In this document: positions 8,805 to 17,392 of the stretch, one piece after another | How positions within the stretch are numbered: position 1 is the first letter of the stretch | How the letters are laid out: the number at the start of each line of letters is the position of its first letter | NCBI GenBank assembly: GCA_963727075.1 | Contig: CAVSET010000002.1 | Location: 248,001-312,000 of the forward strand | DNA: 64,000 nucleotides | Origin: Bog-756 sp963727075 | Lineage (GTDB): Bacteria; Actinomycetota; Acidimicrobiia; Acidimicrobiales; RAAP-2 | Direction: 5' to 3' | Notes under the pieces: generated by a model | The model's database searches: none | Told to the model about the DNA's origin: nothing | What the model saw: the letters and a program-made list of their open reading frames with translations, nothing else | Program-made: the position numbers and the translations under genes

Positions 8805-8820
8805 CATGCAGGAGGTTCGG

Positions 8821-9756
8821 GTGAGCGTGGTGCCTGTCGGCGAGAGCATCTGTGTGCTCGTGGTGGAGGACGAGGAGTCCTATCGCCAGGCACTCTCCTC
8901 GGGCCTCAGCCGGGAGGGTTTCGTCGTCGACGTGGCGTCCGACGGGGCCGAGGGGCTCCGGCGCTTCGTCGACAACCCGCCCGACATCGTCCTGCTCGAC
9001 GTGCTCCTACCCGGCATGCACGGCACCGAGGTGTGTCGCAAGATGCGGAACCTCGCCCCCATCCCCATCGTCATGGTCAGCGCCGTCGGCAGCGAGCTCG
9101 ACGTCGTCCTCGGGCTCGAGCTGGGTGCGGCCGGCTACGTGACCAAGCCGTTCCGCCTCCGCGAGCTGGTGGCCCGAATGCAGGCGATCCTGCGGCGGGT
9201 GTCCCCGCCCGAGGTGCCCGCCCTCGTCCCCGCGGACCCCGGGCCGCCGGACGCCGACGACCACGACGACCACGACGACGACGACGTCTACGCCGAGCCG
9301 CCGGCCGACATCGCCTTCGGAGCGGCCACCGTCGACTTCGTTCGCCGGGAGGTGACCGTCGACGGCCAGGCGGTCCATCTGTCCCGCCGCGAGTTCGACC
9401 TGCTCGCCGTGCTGCTCACCCCGGTCCGCCGCGTGCGGACTCGGGAGGAGCTGATCGACCTGCTGTGGCCGGACCGGTTCCTCTCCGACAGCCGCACCCT
9501 GGACACCCACATCCACCGCCTTCGGGCCAAGCTGGAGCCGGACCCGGCCGAGCCCCGGTTCATCGTCACCGTCCGTGGCGTGGGCTTCCGTCTCGACCCC
9601 GAAGGCTCACGCCCGGTCCCGCCCGCCCGGCGGGGGGGCGACCCGACCATCCCGACCAGCCCATGGCGGCCGTCGGGTGACGCGCGTCTCCGACCGGTCC
9701 CTAGCCGAAGCGACCGTTCACGTAGTCGAGGGTTCGGGGGTCGCTCGGCTCGCTGA
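8821..9756 (+). CDS. OmpR/PhoB-type (RegX3-like) response regulator 2, next to pst genes
   Basis: A 311-residue regulator. The receiver has VVEDEESY, phospho-acceptor Asp in IVLLDVLLPGMHG, VSAVGSELD and Lys in VTKPF. The winged helix has LSRREFDLLAVLL and SDSRTLDTHIHRLRAKLEPD, ending VTVRGVGFRLD; these match RegX3-type phosphate regulators. Two oddities. The interdomain linker contains an acidic/His run (DDHDDHDDDD), and about 50 residues of low-complexity tail follow the normal end and overlap the 3' end of convergent pstB by 56 bp. GTG at 8821 is chosen for the GGAGG at 8811; an ATG lies 5 codons upstream. The Pho-like box upstream and the convergent pst genes suggest it controls phosphate uptake. 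No partner kinase or phoU is present. Confidence 0.87.
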   Translation: MSVVPVGESICVLVVEDEESYRQALSSGLSREGFVVDVASDGAEGLRRFVDNPPDIVLLDVLLPGMHGTEVCRKMRNLAPIPIVMVSAVGSELDVVLGLELGAAGYVTKPFRLRELVARMQAILRRVSPPEVPALVPADPGPPDADDHDDHDDDDVYAEPPADIAFGAATVDFVRREVTVDGQAVHLSRREFDLLAVLLTPVRRVRTREELIDLLWPDRFLSDSRTLDTHIHRLRAKLEPDPAEPRFIVTVRGVGFRLDPEGSRPVPPARRGGDPTIPTSPWRPSGDARLRPVPSRSDRSRSRGFGGRSAR

Positions 9757-10558
9757 ACAGGCGGGCGGTCGGTCCGAACTCGATGAGCTCCCCGGCCTTG
9801 TCCTCCCCCATCAGCAGGAAGGCGCACCGGTCGGAGACCCGCATGGCCTGCTGCATGTTGTGGGTGACGATGATGATCGTGACCCGGTGCTTGAGCTCAC
9901 CGATCAGCTCCTCGATCCGCTTGGTGGCGATGGGGTCGAGGGCCGAGGTGGGCTCGTCCATGAGCAGCACCTCGGGCTCGACGGCAAGGGCCCGGGCGAT
10001 GCACAATCGTTGCTGCTCGCCGCCGGAGAGGGTGCTGGCGTGGGCTTTCAACCGGTCACGCACGCTGTCCCACAGGGCGGCGGCGATGAGCGCCGACTCG
10101 GCCGCCTCGTCGAGCAAGGCCTTCTTTCGCACGCCGTTGAATTTGAGGCCCGCCACGGCGTTCTCGTAGATGCTCATGGTCGGGAACGGGTTGGGCCGTT
10201 GGAACACCATCCCGACCCGGCTGCGCAGCAGCGTTGGGTCGGTGGTCGGGGCGTAGACGTCGGTCGGTCCGAGCTTGACCGTGCCGGTGACCGCCGCCGA
10301 CCGCACCGTGTCGTGCATGCGGTTGAGCGCCCGGAGCAGGGTGGTCTTCCCCGAGCCGGACGGGCCGATGAGGGCGGTGATCTCGCCCTCGTGGGCGTCG
10401 AAGGTGACGTTGCGGACGGCCTTGCGACCGGCGAAGGTGACGGTCACGTCCTGCAGCCGCATCACCGGCTCGCCGACCGGCCGGTCGACCAGGACTTCGG
10501 CGGTGTTCACGTTGAGCCCTCCGATGGGGGTGGGAGGAACGGGTGTCGGATCGATCAT
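9701..10558 (-). CDS. pstB: Phosphate ABC transporter ATP-binding protein PstB
   Basis: A 285-residue ATPase of the high-affinity phosphate importer, acting at the cytoplasmic face of the membrane. Walker A GPSGSGKTTLL, the PstB-typical FQRPNPFPTMSIYENV-like Q-loop (FQRPNPFPTMSIYENA), ABC signature LSGGEQQRL, Walker B LLMDEPTSALDP and switch His in VTHNMQQA are all present. Its ATG overlaps the pstA stop by 4 nt. It is last in the pstSCAB operon; phoU, often next, is absent. Its 3' end overlaps the tail of the convergent response regulator. Confidence 0.96.
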   Translation of the reverse strand: MIDPTPVPPTPIGGLNVNTAEVLVDRPVGEPVMRLQDVTVTFAGRKAVRNVTFDAHEGEITALIGPSGSGKTTLLRALNRMHDTVRSAAVTGTVKLGPTDVYAPTTDPTLLRSRVGMVFQRPNPFPTMSIYENAVAGLKFNGVRKKALLDEAAESALIAAALWDSVRDRLKAHASTLSGGEQQRLCIARALAVEPEVLLMDEPTSALDPIATKRIEELIGELKHRVTIIIVTHNMQQAMRVSDRCAFLLMGEDKAGELIEFGPTARLFSEPSDPRTLDYVNGRFG

Positions 10559-11469
10559 CGTTTCTCCCTTTGCAGAAATGACGCCAGGACACGGCTCCCG
10601 ATACTGAGGACCAGGACCACGACCATGAGCAGCAGCGCCGCTCCCCAGGCCACCTGCAGGAGATCAGCATACGGCTGGCTGCTGTTGTTGTAGATGACTA
10701 GCGGTAGCGCCTCCATGGGCTTGGTCGGGTTCCACTGTAGATATTGGTTGCCGAAGATGGTCAAGAGCAAGGGTGCGGTCTCACCGAGGCCGCGGGCCAC
10801 GGCCAGGAGCACCCCGGTGATGATGCCCGGGAGGGCGGCCGGCAAGACCACCCGGGCGGCCACGGTGGCCCGCCGGGCCCCGAGGGCCAGGGCGGCTTCG
10901 TTGAGGTGGAGGGGCACGCCGCGGATGGCGGTCTCGCTGGCCCGCATGATGACCGGCACCATGATGATCCCGATGGCGAAGGCACCGGCCAGCCCGCTGA
11001 AGTGGCCCGTGTTCTTCACGATGGCGATGTAGCCAAAGATGCCGATGGTGATGGAGGGCACCCCGGTCATCACGTCGGCGGTGAACCGGATGGCCGATGC
11101 GATCCGGCCGTCGGACTCGGCCAGGAACAGTCCGCACAGCAGACCGATCGGCACCGAGACGGCCGTGGCGACGGCGCCGATGACCGCCGTCCCGACGATG
11201 GCGTTCCAGACCCCGCCGCCGGGGATCCCCTCGGGGTAGGTCGGCTTGGTGAAGAAGTCGACGCTCCAGGCCGGGAGCCCCTTGATCACCACGTAGGCCA
11301 CCACCCCGATGAGCGGCACCACGGCCACCGCCAGGAACGCCCAACAGATGCCGATGGCGATCCTCGAATACACCTTGCGCCGTCCGAGCGACGCTGCCGC
11401 CTCGGACTGGATGCGCCGACGCCGCTCGAGGATCGGGTCCACCGAGGTGTCGAAGGCCAGTGTGGTCAT
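10555..11469 (-). CDS. pstA: Phosphate ABC transporter permease PstA
   Basis: A 304-residue integral membrane subunit that forms the phosphate channel with PstC. The N-terminal cytoplasmic stretch is followed by IAIGICWAFLAVAVVPLIGVVAYVVI. The permease domain contains GIPGGGVWNAIVGT, TGVPSITIGIFGYI and the EAA-loop region EAALALGARRATVAARVVLP, followed by RGLGETAPLLLT, all typical of PstA. Its start codon shares one base with the pstC stop, so the two subunits are translationally coupled. Part of the pstSCAB operon controlled from the box upstream of pstS. Confidence 0.94.
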   Translation of the reverse strand: MTTLAFDTSVDPILERRRRIQSEAAASLGRRKVYSRIAIGICWAFLAVAVVPLIGVVAYVVIKGLPAWSVDFFTKPTYPEGIPGGGVWNAIVGTAVIGAVATAVSVPIGLLCGLFLAESDGRIASAIRFTADVMTGVPSITIGIFGYIAIVKNTGHFSGLAGAFAIGIIMVPVIMRASETAIRGVPLHLNEAALALGARRATVAARVVLPAALPGIITGVLLAVARGLGETAPLLLTIFGNQYLQWNPTKPMEALPLVIYNNSSQPYADLLQVAWGAALLLMVVVLVLSIGSRVLASFLQREKR

Positions 11470-12470
11470 CAGGCCACCGCCACCGAGGCGGTCGACACGG
11501 CGCCGGCCCGGGTCGTGGATCGGACGAGGGCGCGGGCGACGGTGTTGACCGCCACCCCGATGACCAGCAGGACCAGGCCGGCACCGAACAGGGCACTGAG
11601 CTCGGTCCCGGTGGCCTCACCGAAATTGTTGACGATCAGGGAGGGCAGGGTGGCCGCCGGCGACTTGATCGAGTGGGCGATGAACGGGGTGTTGCCGATG
11701 ACCAGGGCGACGGCCACCGTCTCGCCGAGGGCCCGGCCGGTGGCCAAGGTGAAGGCCCCGAGCAGGCCGGTGCGGGCCCCGGGCACGACCACCTTGCGCA
11801 GCACCTGCCAGCGGGTGGCGCCGAGGGCCATCGCCCCCTCGACCTGCTCGTTGGGCACGACGGCCAGCACGTCCCGGGAGATGGCCACCATGGTGGGGAG
11901 GATCATGACGAAGAGGATGATGCCGGCCAGGAGGAGGCCGACCCCCTGGTTGGGGCCGTTGAACAGCCCGGTCCACCCGAGCACCGAGGTGAGGAAAGGC
12001 TCGAGGTACTCACGGCAGAGGGGTGCCAGCACGATCAGACCCCACAGCCCGTACACCACGCTCGGCACCGCGGCCAGTAGCTCGACCGCCGTCGAGAGCG
12101 GCGGGCGCAGTCGGTGCGGCACCAGGTAGGCGAGGGCGAGGGCCGTCCCGAGCCCGATGGGCACGGCGAGCACCAGAGCGATGGCGGTGGTCTCGATCGT
12201 TCCGAGGATGAAGGGGAGGAGGCCGAACTGGTTGTGGGACGGGTTCCAGACCTTCTCGAAGATCCACGAGAACCCGAGGGTCGAAAAGGCCGGCTTGGCC
12301 TGGACGACGAGCGAGACGAGGAACCACGCCACCAGCCCGACGAACACCGCCGCCACCAGAGCGAGCAGGGCCCGGTACACGCTGTTGGGCAGCGCGAGGC
12401 GTCCGCCTCGCCTCGCGCCTCCCGGCAGTGATGAGTCAGCTGTGGGCACAGCCACCTGTTTGCCCCCCAT
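11469..12470 (-). CDS. pstC: Phosphate ABC transporter permease PstC
   Basis: A 333-residue inner-membrane permease, partner of PstA. Several hydrophobic helices are visible, starting with LLALVAAVFVGLVAWFLVSLVV. Family motifs include FGLLPFILGTIETTAIAL, LLAAVPSVVYGLWG and the EAA loop EGAMALGATRWQVLRKVVVPGA, then ATGRALGETVAVALVIGN. The start is ATG at 12470, 18 nt after the pstS stop, so it probably shares the pstS transcript. The N-terminal cytoplasmic part is rather long and Gly/Arg-rich. Confidence 0.94.
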   Translation of the reverse strand: MGGKQVAVPTADSSLPGGARRGGRLALPNSVYRALLALVAAVFVGLVAWFLVSLVVQAKPAFSTLGFSWIFEKVWNPSHNQFGLLPFILGTIETTAIALVLAVPIGLGTALALAYLVPHRLRPPLSTAVELLAAVPSVVYGLWGLIVLAPLCREYLEPFLTSVLGWTGLFNGPNQGVGLLLAGIILFVMILPTMVAISRDVLAVVPNEQVEGAMALGATRWQVLRKVVVPGARTGLLGAFTLATGRALGETVAVALVIGNTPFIAHSIKSPAATLPSLIVNNFGEATGTELSALFGAGLVLLVIGVAVNTVARALVRSTTRAGAVSTASVAVA

Positions 12471-12488
12471 GGCCGCGGTGGTCCCGGG

Positions 12489-13679
12489 TCACTTGGTGAG
12501 GAGCACCTGCCCGCTCGGGCCAGTGACCGTGAGGAGCGCCGTTCGCACCTGGTTCTGGACGGCGGGCGGCAGGGACACGTAGTCGAGACCGGCAGCCAGG
12601 TTCTGGCCCCCACCGGTGTGGGTCGTCCAATCGAGCACCTTGACCGTGCCGGCGCCGGTGCTGGCGTTGGTCTGCTTCTCGAGCAGGATGGCCCAGCTGT
12701 AGCCCGAGATCGGGTAGCTGTTGGCCCCCGGCTCGTTGACGATGGAGAAGTCGGTGGACGAGACGTTGGTCTTCTGGTCGGCATCGGCCGCCACCGTGGT
12801 CAACGAGGGGGACACGTAGTTGCCGGCCGCGTTCTTGATGGCCGCGTAGGTGAAGTTGTTCTGGATGGCGTAGGCCAGCTCGACGTAGCCGATGGAGTAG
12901 GGCGTCGACTTGATGCTGCCGGCCACGCCCGAGTTCTTCGGCGTCTGCACCGCCGAGGACGGCCAGGCGATGGTCTTGTTGGTGCCGAGCGTCCACGCCG
13001 TCCCGGCCGCCTTGGCCAGGTAGTCGGTGAAGATGTAGGTGGTGCCCGAGCTGTCGGCCCGCACCTCGGGGGTGATGGCGTTGGACGGCAGGCTGACCCC
13101 GGGGTTCAACGCCTTGATCTGTGAGGCGTCCCAGGTCTTGATGGTGCCGTCGAAGATGCCGGCCAGGGTGGCGGCGTCGAGCTTGAGCTTGGTGGTCACC
13201 CCCGGCAGGTTGTAGGAGATCGTGACACCGCCGAGGATGTCCGGCACCTGGACGACGGGCCCCGAGGCGGCGGGCACCTTGGCCAGGTCGGACGAGGACA
13301 TGGGCACGTCCGAGGCGGCGAAGGCGACGGTGCCGGCTTGGAAGTCGCTGATGCCGGTCCCGCTCCCCACGCCCGAGTAGTTGACCTGCAGGCCCTGGTT
13401 CTGGCTGCTGTAGGTGAAGAAGGCCTTGGTGAAGAAGGGCTGCACGAAGGTGGAGCCGGCCGCGTTGAGGGACCCGGCCGGTGCTTGCAGGTCGGCCGAC
13501 AGGTACGAGGAATTGCCGGCGGCGACGGTTCCACCAGGCTTGGTGGTGGTGGTCGCCGGGGTGGATGACGAGCTGCACGCGGCGAGGAGCACTCCAGCGG
13601 CGACGAGGCCGGCGGCCAGCGCTCGTGCCGTCCAGCGTCGCGGCCCCGTGTCCGCCTGGGGGGTCATGTCTGAGTCCAC
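12489..13679 (-). CDS. pstS: Phosphate-binding lipoprotein PstS
   Basis: A secreted lipoprotein that captures phosphate for the Pst importer. The N-terminus has Arg residues, the hydrophobic run ALAAGLVAAGVLLAAC and a lipobox L-A-A-C, after which the mature Cys is acylated, followed by a Ser/Thr linker. Ligand-binding segments are LNAAGSTFVQPFF, GVGSGTGISDF, AASDVPMSS and RADSSGTTYIFTDYLA, matching PstS phosphate contacts. The start is uncertain. GTG at 13679 has GGAGG 11 nt upstream; ATG at 13667 keeps the signal peptide but has no ribosome-binding site. First gene of pstSCAB. Four 11-nt PHO-box units lie upstream, so it should be induced by phosphate limitation. Confidence 0.94.
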   Translation of the reverse strand: MDSDMTPQADTGPRRWTARALAAGLVAAGVLLAACSSSSTPATTTTKPGGTVAAGNSSYLSADLQAPAGSLNAAGSTFVQPFFTKAFFTYSSQNQGLQVNYSGVGSGTGISDFQAGTVAFAASDVPMSSSDLAKVPAASGPVVQVPDILGGVTISYNLPGVTTKLKLDAATLAGIFDGTIKTWDASQIKALNPGVSLPSNAITPEVRADSSGTTYIFTDYLAKAAGTAWTLGTNKTIAWPSSAVQTPKNSGVAGSIKSTPYSIGYVELAYAIQNNFTYAAIKNAAGNYVSPSLTTVAADADQKTNVSSTDFSIVNEPGANSYPISGYSWAILLEKQTNASTGAGTVKVLDWTTHTGGGQNLAAGLDYVSLPPAVQNQVRTALLTVTGPSGQVLLTK

Positions 13680-13759
13680 TGGTGCGCCAACCTCCGTGTC
13701 GTCGAGCCGATCTCGCCCGGCAAGCACCGGACGGAAGACGCGTCGGGCGTCCAGCTGTG

Positions 13760-13814
13760 ACGGTATCGGCGCGAGGTAAACACCCGGCGAACCCCACGTG
13801 AACGCCACACGAAC
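13760..13814 (-). promoter_or_regulatory. PHO box of pstS: four 11-nt direct repeats plus -10-like hexamer
   Basis: Read on the minus strand from 13814: GTTCGTGTGGC, GTTCACGTGGG, GTTCGCCGGGT, GTTTACCTCGC, four back-to-back 11-nt units with the GTTCACC-type consensus. TACCGT (13760-13765) begins 16 nt after the start of the last unit, in the position of a -10 element. This is the standard actinobacterial PhoP operator architecture, directly upstream of the phosphate uptake operon. Confidence 0.88.
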
Positions 13815-14017
13815 AGATGGTGCTCTTGCGATGAATTCGCCGGCCGGCGGCGCAAGGAGCGACAGGGCGACCACTCCCCGTCCCGTCGGCGCCCCGTCGG
13901 AGACCATGTGCCTGTTCAGGGTGTGGACTCCTGCGATCGGCCCAGCCAGGGGAATATACGTTCGCCTCACCTGTTGAACCCTCGAACGGCCTCGACGCCG
14001 TGATGTTCGGAGGATCG

Positions 14018-16402
14018 ATGGACACAACGATCGACACAAGGACCGACAACCTGCCCCTGCTTCCCCTGACCTCGGGGGTCGTGCTCCCCGGCATGGTCTT
14101 CACCATGGCCCTGGAGTCGTCCGAGGCCAAGGCGGCGGCCGAGGCCGCCGAGGCGGCCGGCGGCCATTTCGTGCTGGTCCCCTTCATCGATGGTCGATAT
14201 GCCTCGGTGGGCGTGGTGGCCGAGGTGCTGGAGCAGGGTGACCTACCCGGTGGCATGCCGGCGGTGGCGGTGCGCGGCGTCGAGCGGGCCCGCCTCGGTA
14301 CGGCCGTGCCCGGGACCGGCCGCGCCCTGTGGGTCGAGGTCGAGGTCCTACCCGAGGGGGAGCCCACCCCCGAGGCCGAGGAGCTGGCCCGCGAGTACCG
14401 GGCGGTGCTGGAGAACATCCTGCTCGGTCGCGGCGCCGGGCGGCTCGCCGAGAGGCTGGCCGATGTGACCGACCCCGGTCGGGTGGCCGACATGGCCGGC
14501 TACTCGCCCGACCTCTCGTTGGCTCAGAAGGTCGAGGTGCTCGAGACGCTCGACGTGGCCGCCCGGCTGCGCCTGGTCATCGCCTGGGCTCGCGAGGTCC
14601 TGGCCGACCTCACCTTGCGAGAGCGGATCAAGAACGACGTCGAAGAGGGCATGGAGAAGACCCAGCGCGAGTTCCTGCTGCGCCGCCAGCTCGAGTCCAT
14701 CCGCAGGGAGCTGGGAGAGATGGGTGCCGGTGACGCCGACGACCCCGACGACTACCGCTCGAAGCTGGCCGAGCGCGACCTCCCCGAGGGCGTGCAGAAG
14801 GCCGTGGAGCGAGAGATCGACAAGCTCGAGCGCATGAGCGAGCAGAACCCCGAGCACGGCTGGATCCGCACCTGGCTGGACACGGTGTTCGAGGTCCCCT
14901 GGGGTGAGCAGTCCGAGGACCGGCTCGACGTGTCGGAAGCGGCGCGCATCCTCGACGAGGACCATGACGGCCTCGATGACGTGAAGGACCGCATCCTCGA
15001 GCATCTGGCCGTCCGCAAGCTCCAGTCCGAGCGCGGGCTCGTCCCGGTGTCCGGCCGCGGCTCGGGGGCCATCCTGGCCCTCGTCGGGCCCCCCGGCGTG
15101 GGCAAGACGTCGCTCGGCGAGTCGGTGGCCCGCGCCCTCGGTCGCTCGTTCGTCCGGGTGGCGCTCGGGGGTGTGCGAGATGAGGCCGAGATCAGGGGAC
15201 ACCGTCGCACCTACGTCGGTGCCCAGCCCGGGCGGCTGGTCCGCGCCCTGCGCGAGGCCGGAACCATGAACCCGGTCATCGTCCTCGACGAGGTCGACAA
15301 GCTCGGGGCCGACTACCGGGGCGACCCATCCTCGGCACTGCTCGAGGTCCTCGACCCGGCCCAGAACCACACGTTCCGTGACCACTACCTCGAGGTCGAG
15401 CTCGACCTGTCCAAGGTGCTGTTCGTCGCCACGGCCAACGTGGCCGACACCATCCCCGGGCCACTGCTCGACCGCATGGAGGTCATCCGCCTCGACGGGT
15501 ACACCGAGGAGGAGAAGGTGGCCATCGCCCGCAACCACCTGGTCGGGCGCCAGCTGGAGCGCGCCGCTCTCAGCCCGGATGAGGTGAGCATCAGCGACGC
15601 CGCTCTGCGGGTCGTGATCGGGGACTACACCCGGGAGGCCGGTGTGCGGTCGCTCGAGCGAGAGCTCGGCCGCCTCCTGCGCAAAGTGGCGGCGCGCATC
15701 GCGGCCGACGAGGCCGACCCGCCGGTGGCCGTCGACGCCGACGACGTGCGAGGGTGGCTGGGCCGGGCCAAGTTCTTCTTCGAGGCCGCCGATCGCACGG
15801 CGGTCCCCGGGGTGGCCACCGGCCTCGCCGTGACCGGTGCCGGAGGTGACGTGCTCTACGTCGAGGCGTCGATGATGGACGGGCCGGAGGGGCTGACCCT
15901 CACCGGCCAGCTGGGCGACGTGATGAAGGAGTCGGCGGAGATCGCGCTGTCCTATGTGCGCTCGCACGCCGAGGAACTGGGTATCGATCCGACCCTCTTC
16001 GCCGGGAAGCGGTTCCACCTGCACGTCCCGGCCGGCGCCATCCCGAAGGACGGACCGTCGGCCGGGGTCACCATGACCACGGCGCTGGTCAGCCTGCTCC
16101 GCGACGTGCCGGTGCGATCGGTGCTCGGCATGACCGGGGAGGTCACCCTGCAGGGGCGGGTACTGCCCATCGGTGGGGTGCGCCAGAAGGTGCTCGCCGC
16201 CCACCGGGCCGGGCTGACCTCGGTGGTGCTCCCGGTCCGCAACGGTCCGGACCTCGAGGACGTCCCCGAGGCGGTGCGGGACGAGATGACCTTCCACTTG
16301 GCCACCGACATCGGCGAGGTGCTCGAGGCCGCCCTCGCCCCCGGGGAGGTGGCCGGTCCGCCGGTCATCGAGGACCACGCGGCGACCGCAGCCGCGGCGT
16401 AA
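14018..16402 (+). CDS. lon: ATP-dependent protease Lon (LonA type)
   Basis: A 794-residue cytosolic AAA+ serine protease for misfolded and regulatory proteins. The N-terminal substrate domain begins LPLLPLTSGVVLPGM. Walker A GPPGVGKTSLG is near residue 357, Walker B is in VIVLDEVDKLG, and the arginine/sensor region is present. The proteolytic domain carries the catalytic Ser in KDGPSAGVTM (about residue 680) and catalytic Lys in RQKVLAAHRAG (about 723), almost the same numbering as E. coli Lon. ATG at 14018 is chosen over two closely spaced upstream starts because GGAGG (14009-14013) is 4 nt before it. It is divergent from pstS, with the PHO box nearer pstS. No operon partner. Confidence 0.96.
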   Translation: MDTTIDTRTDNLPLLPLTSGVVLPGMVFTMALESSEAKAAAEAAEAAGGHFVLVPFIDGRYASVGVVAEVLEQGDLPGGMPAVAVRGVERARLGTAVPGTGRALWVEVEVLPEGEPTPEAEELAREYRAVLENILLGRGAGRLAERLADVTDPGRVADMAGYSPDLSLAQKVEVLETLDVAARLRLVIAWAREVLADLTLRERIKNDVEEGMEKTQREFLLRRQLESIRRELGEMGAGDADDPDDYRSKLAERDLPEGVQKAVEREIDKLERMSEQNPEHGWIRTWLDTVFEVPWGEQSEDRLDVSEAARILDEDHDGLDDVKDRILEHLAVRKLQSERGLVPVSGRGSGAILALVGPPGVGKTSLGESVARALGRSFVRVALGGVRDEAEIRGHRRTYVGAQPGRLVRALREAGTMNPVIVLDEVDKLGADYRGDPSSALLEVLDPAQNHTFRDHYLEVELDLSKVLFVATANVADTIPGPLLDRMEVIRLDGYTEEEKVAIARNHLVGRQLERAALSPDEVSISDAALRVVIGDYTREAGVRSLERELGRLLRKVAARIAADEADPPVAVDADDVRGWLGRAKFFFEAADRTAVPGVATGLAVTGAGGDVLYVEASMMDGPEGLTLTGQLGDVMKESAEIALSYVRSHAEELGIDPTLFAGKRFHLHVPAGAIPKDGPSAGVTMTTALVSLLRDVPVRSVLGMTGEVTLQGRVLPIGGVRQKVLAAHRAGLTSVVLPVRNGPDLEDVPEAVRDEMTFHLATDIGEVLEAALAPGEVAGPPVIEDHAATAAAA

Positions 16403-16467
16403 CCGCACGGTCGGGTACGGTCGGGCCGGGTCGGTGCCGGAGAGCTCCGGGCCGGCCCGGCCTGCCC

Positions 16468-17392
16468 TCAGGACGGACTGGAGAGGTAGTCGGTGAGGAT
16501 GCGGGCCAACTCGAGGGGTTGATCCCCCTGGATGCTGTGCCCCGCCTCCTCGACGACGACCACTCGGTCCTCGGGCCGGCGCCGGTGGAACTCGGCCTCG
16601 TCGGCGTCGTCGACCACCGGAGACAGGGATCCCCGCACCAGCAGGACGGGGACCTCGATCCGTTCGAGCACGTCCCACAGCCGGCTGAAGTCCACCGAGC
16701 CGACATGCAGGCCGCTGGCGCCGGCCGGGCGCCCCAGTTGGTGGCGCCAGGTCCAGCTCCCGTCCTCCCGCTGCACCGCGTTGTGCAGGACGCCGCGACG
16801 GAGCGAGGACAACGAGCGGGTCGGATTGAACTGCACTGTCCGCTCCAGGATCTCGTCGAAGGAGGCGAACGACTCGGGTCCCGACAGGAAGGCGGCGATG
16901 TCGGAGCTCTTCTCACGGGTGACGCCCGGGGTGATGTCGACGAGGGCCAGCTTGGCCACCGCCTCCGGATGGGCGCCGGCCAGGGCGATCGAGGTGGCGC
17001 CACCGAGTGACATTCCGACCACCAGGCGGGCCTCGGGAGCCAGCCGGGCGATGGCCTCGGCCACGTCTTCGGCCATGGCCGACGGGTCGAGCACGGCCGA
17101 GTCGCCGGGCCAGTCGGAATGGCCGTGCCCGGGGAGGTCGACGGCCACCAGCGGCCGGTCGAGGGCCAGGGCCACCGTGTCCCAGGTGTGGGCGTTCTGG
17201 CCGCCACCATGGAGGAACACCACCTCGGGGGAGGCGGTCCCCCACACCAGCGCGCTCACCGACCGGCCGGGAGCCACCCCGACCGACGCCCGTCGCACCG
17301 TCGGCGGGCCCGCGCCAGGGGAGGCCGACCTCGGCGGCGTTCTCCTCGAACATCGAGAACTCGTCGTAGGTGGCGCCGCTCGGGACGCTCAC
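16468..17392 (-). CDS. Alpha/beta-fold hydrolase, frame break near N-terminus
   Basis: Alpha/beta hydrolase with oxyanion segment FLHGGGQNAHTW, DLPGHGHSDW, nucleophile elbow GMSLGGA (Ser), and a C-terminal His in EEAGHSI; the acid is probably in the SPVVDDADE region. The intact frame covers 16468-17298. The likely true start is GTG at 17392, which overlaps the stop of the upstream flavin oxidoreductase (GTGA). About 27 residues from there (MSVPSGATYDEF onward to GLPW) are in another frame and join at AGPPTVRRAS if one base near 17318 is removed. It is therefore translationally coupled to the LLM gene. Substrate unknown; an ester or lactone is likely. Confidence 0.75.
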
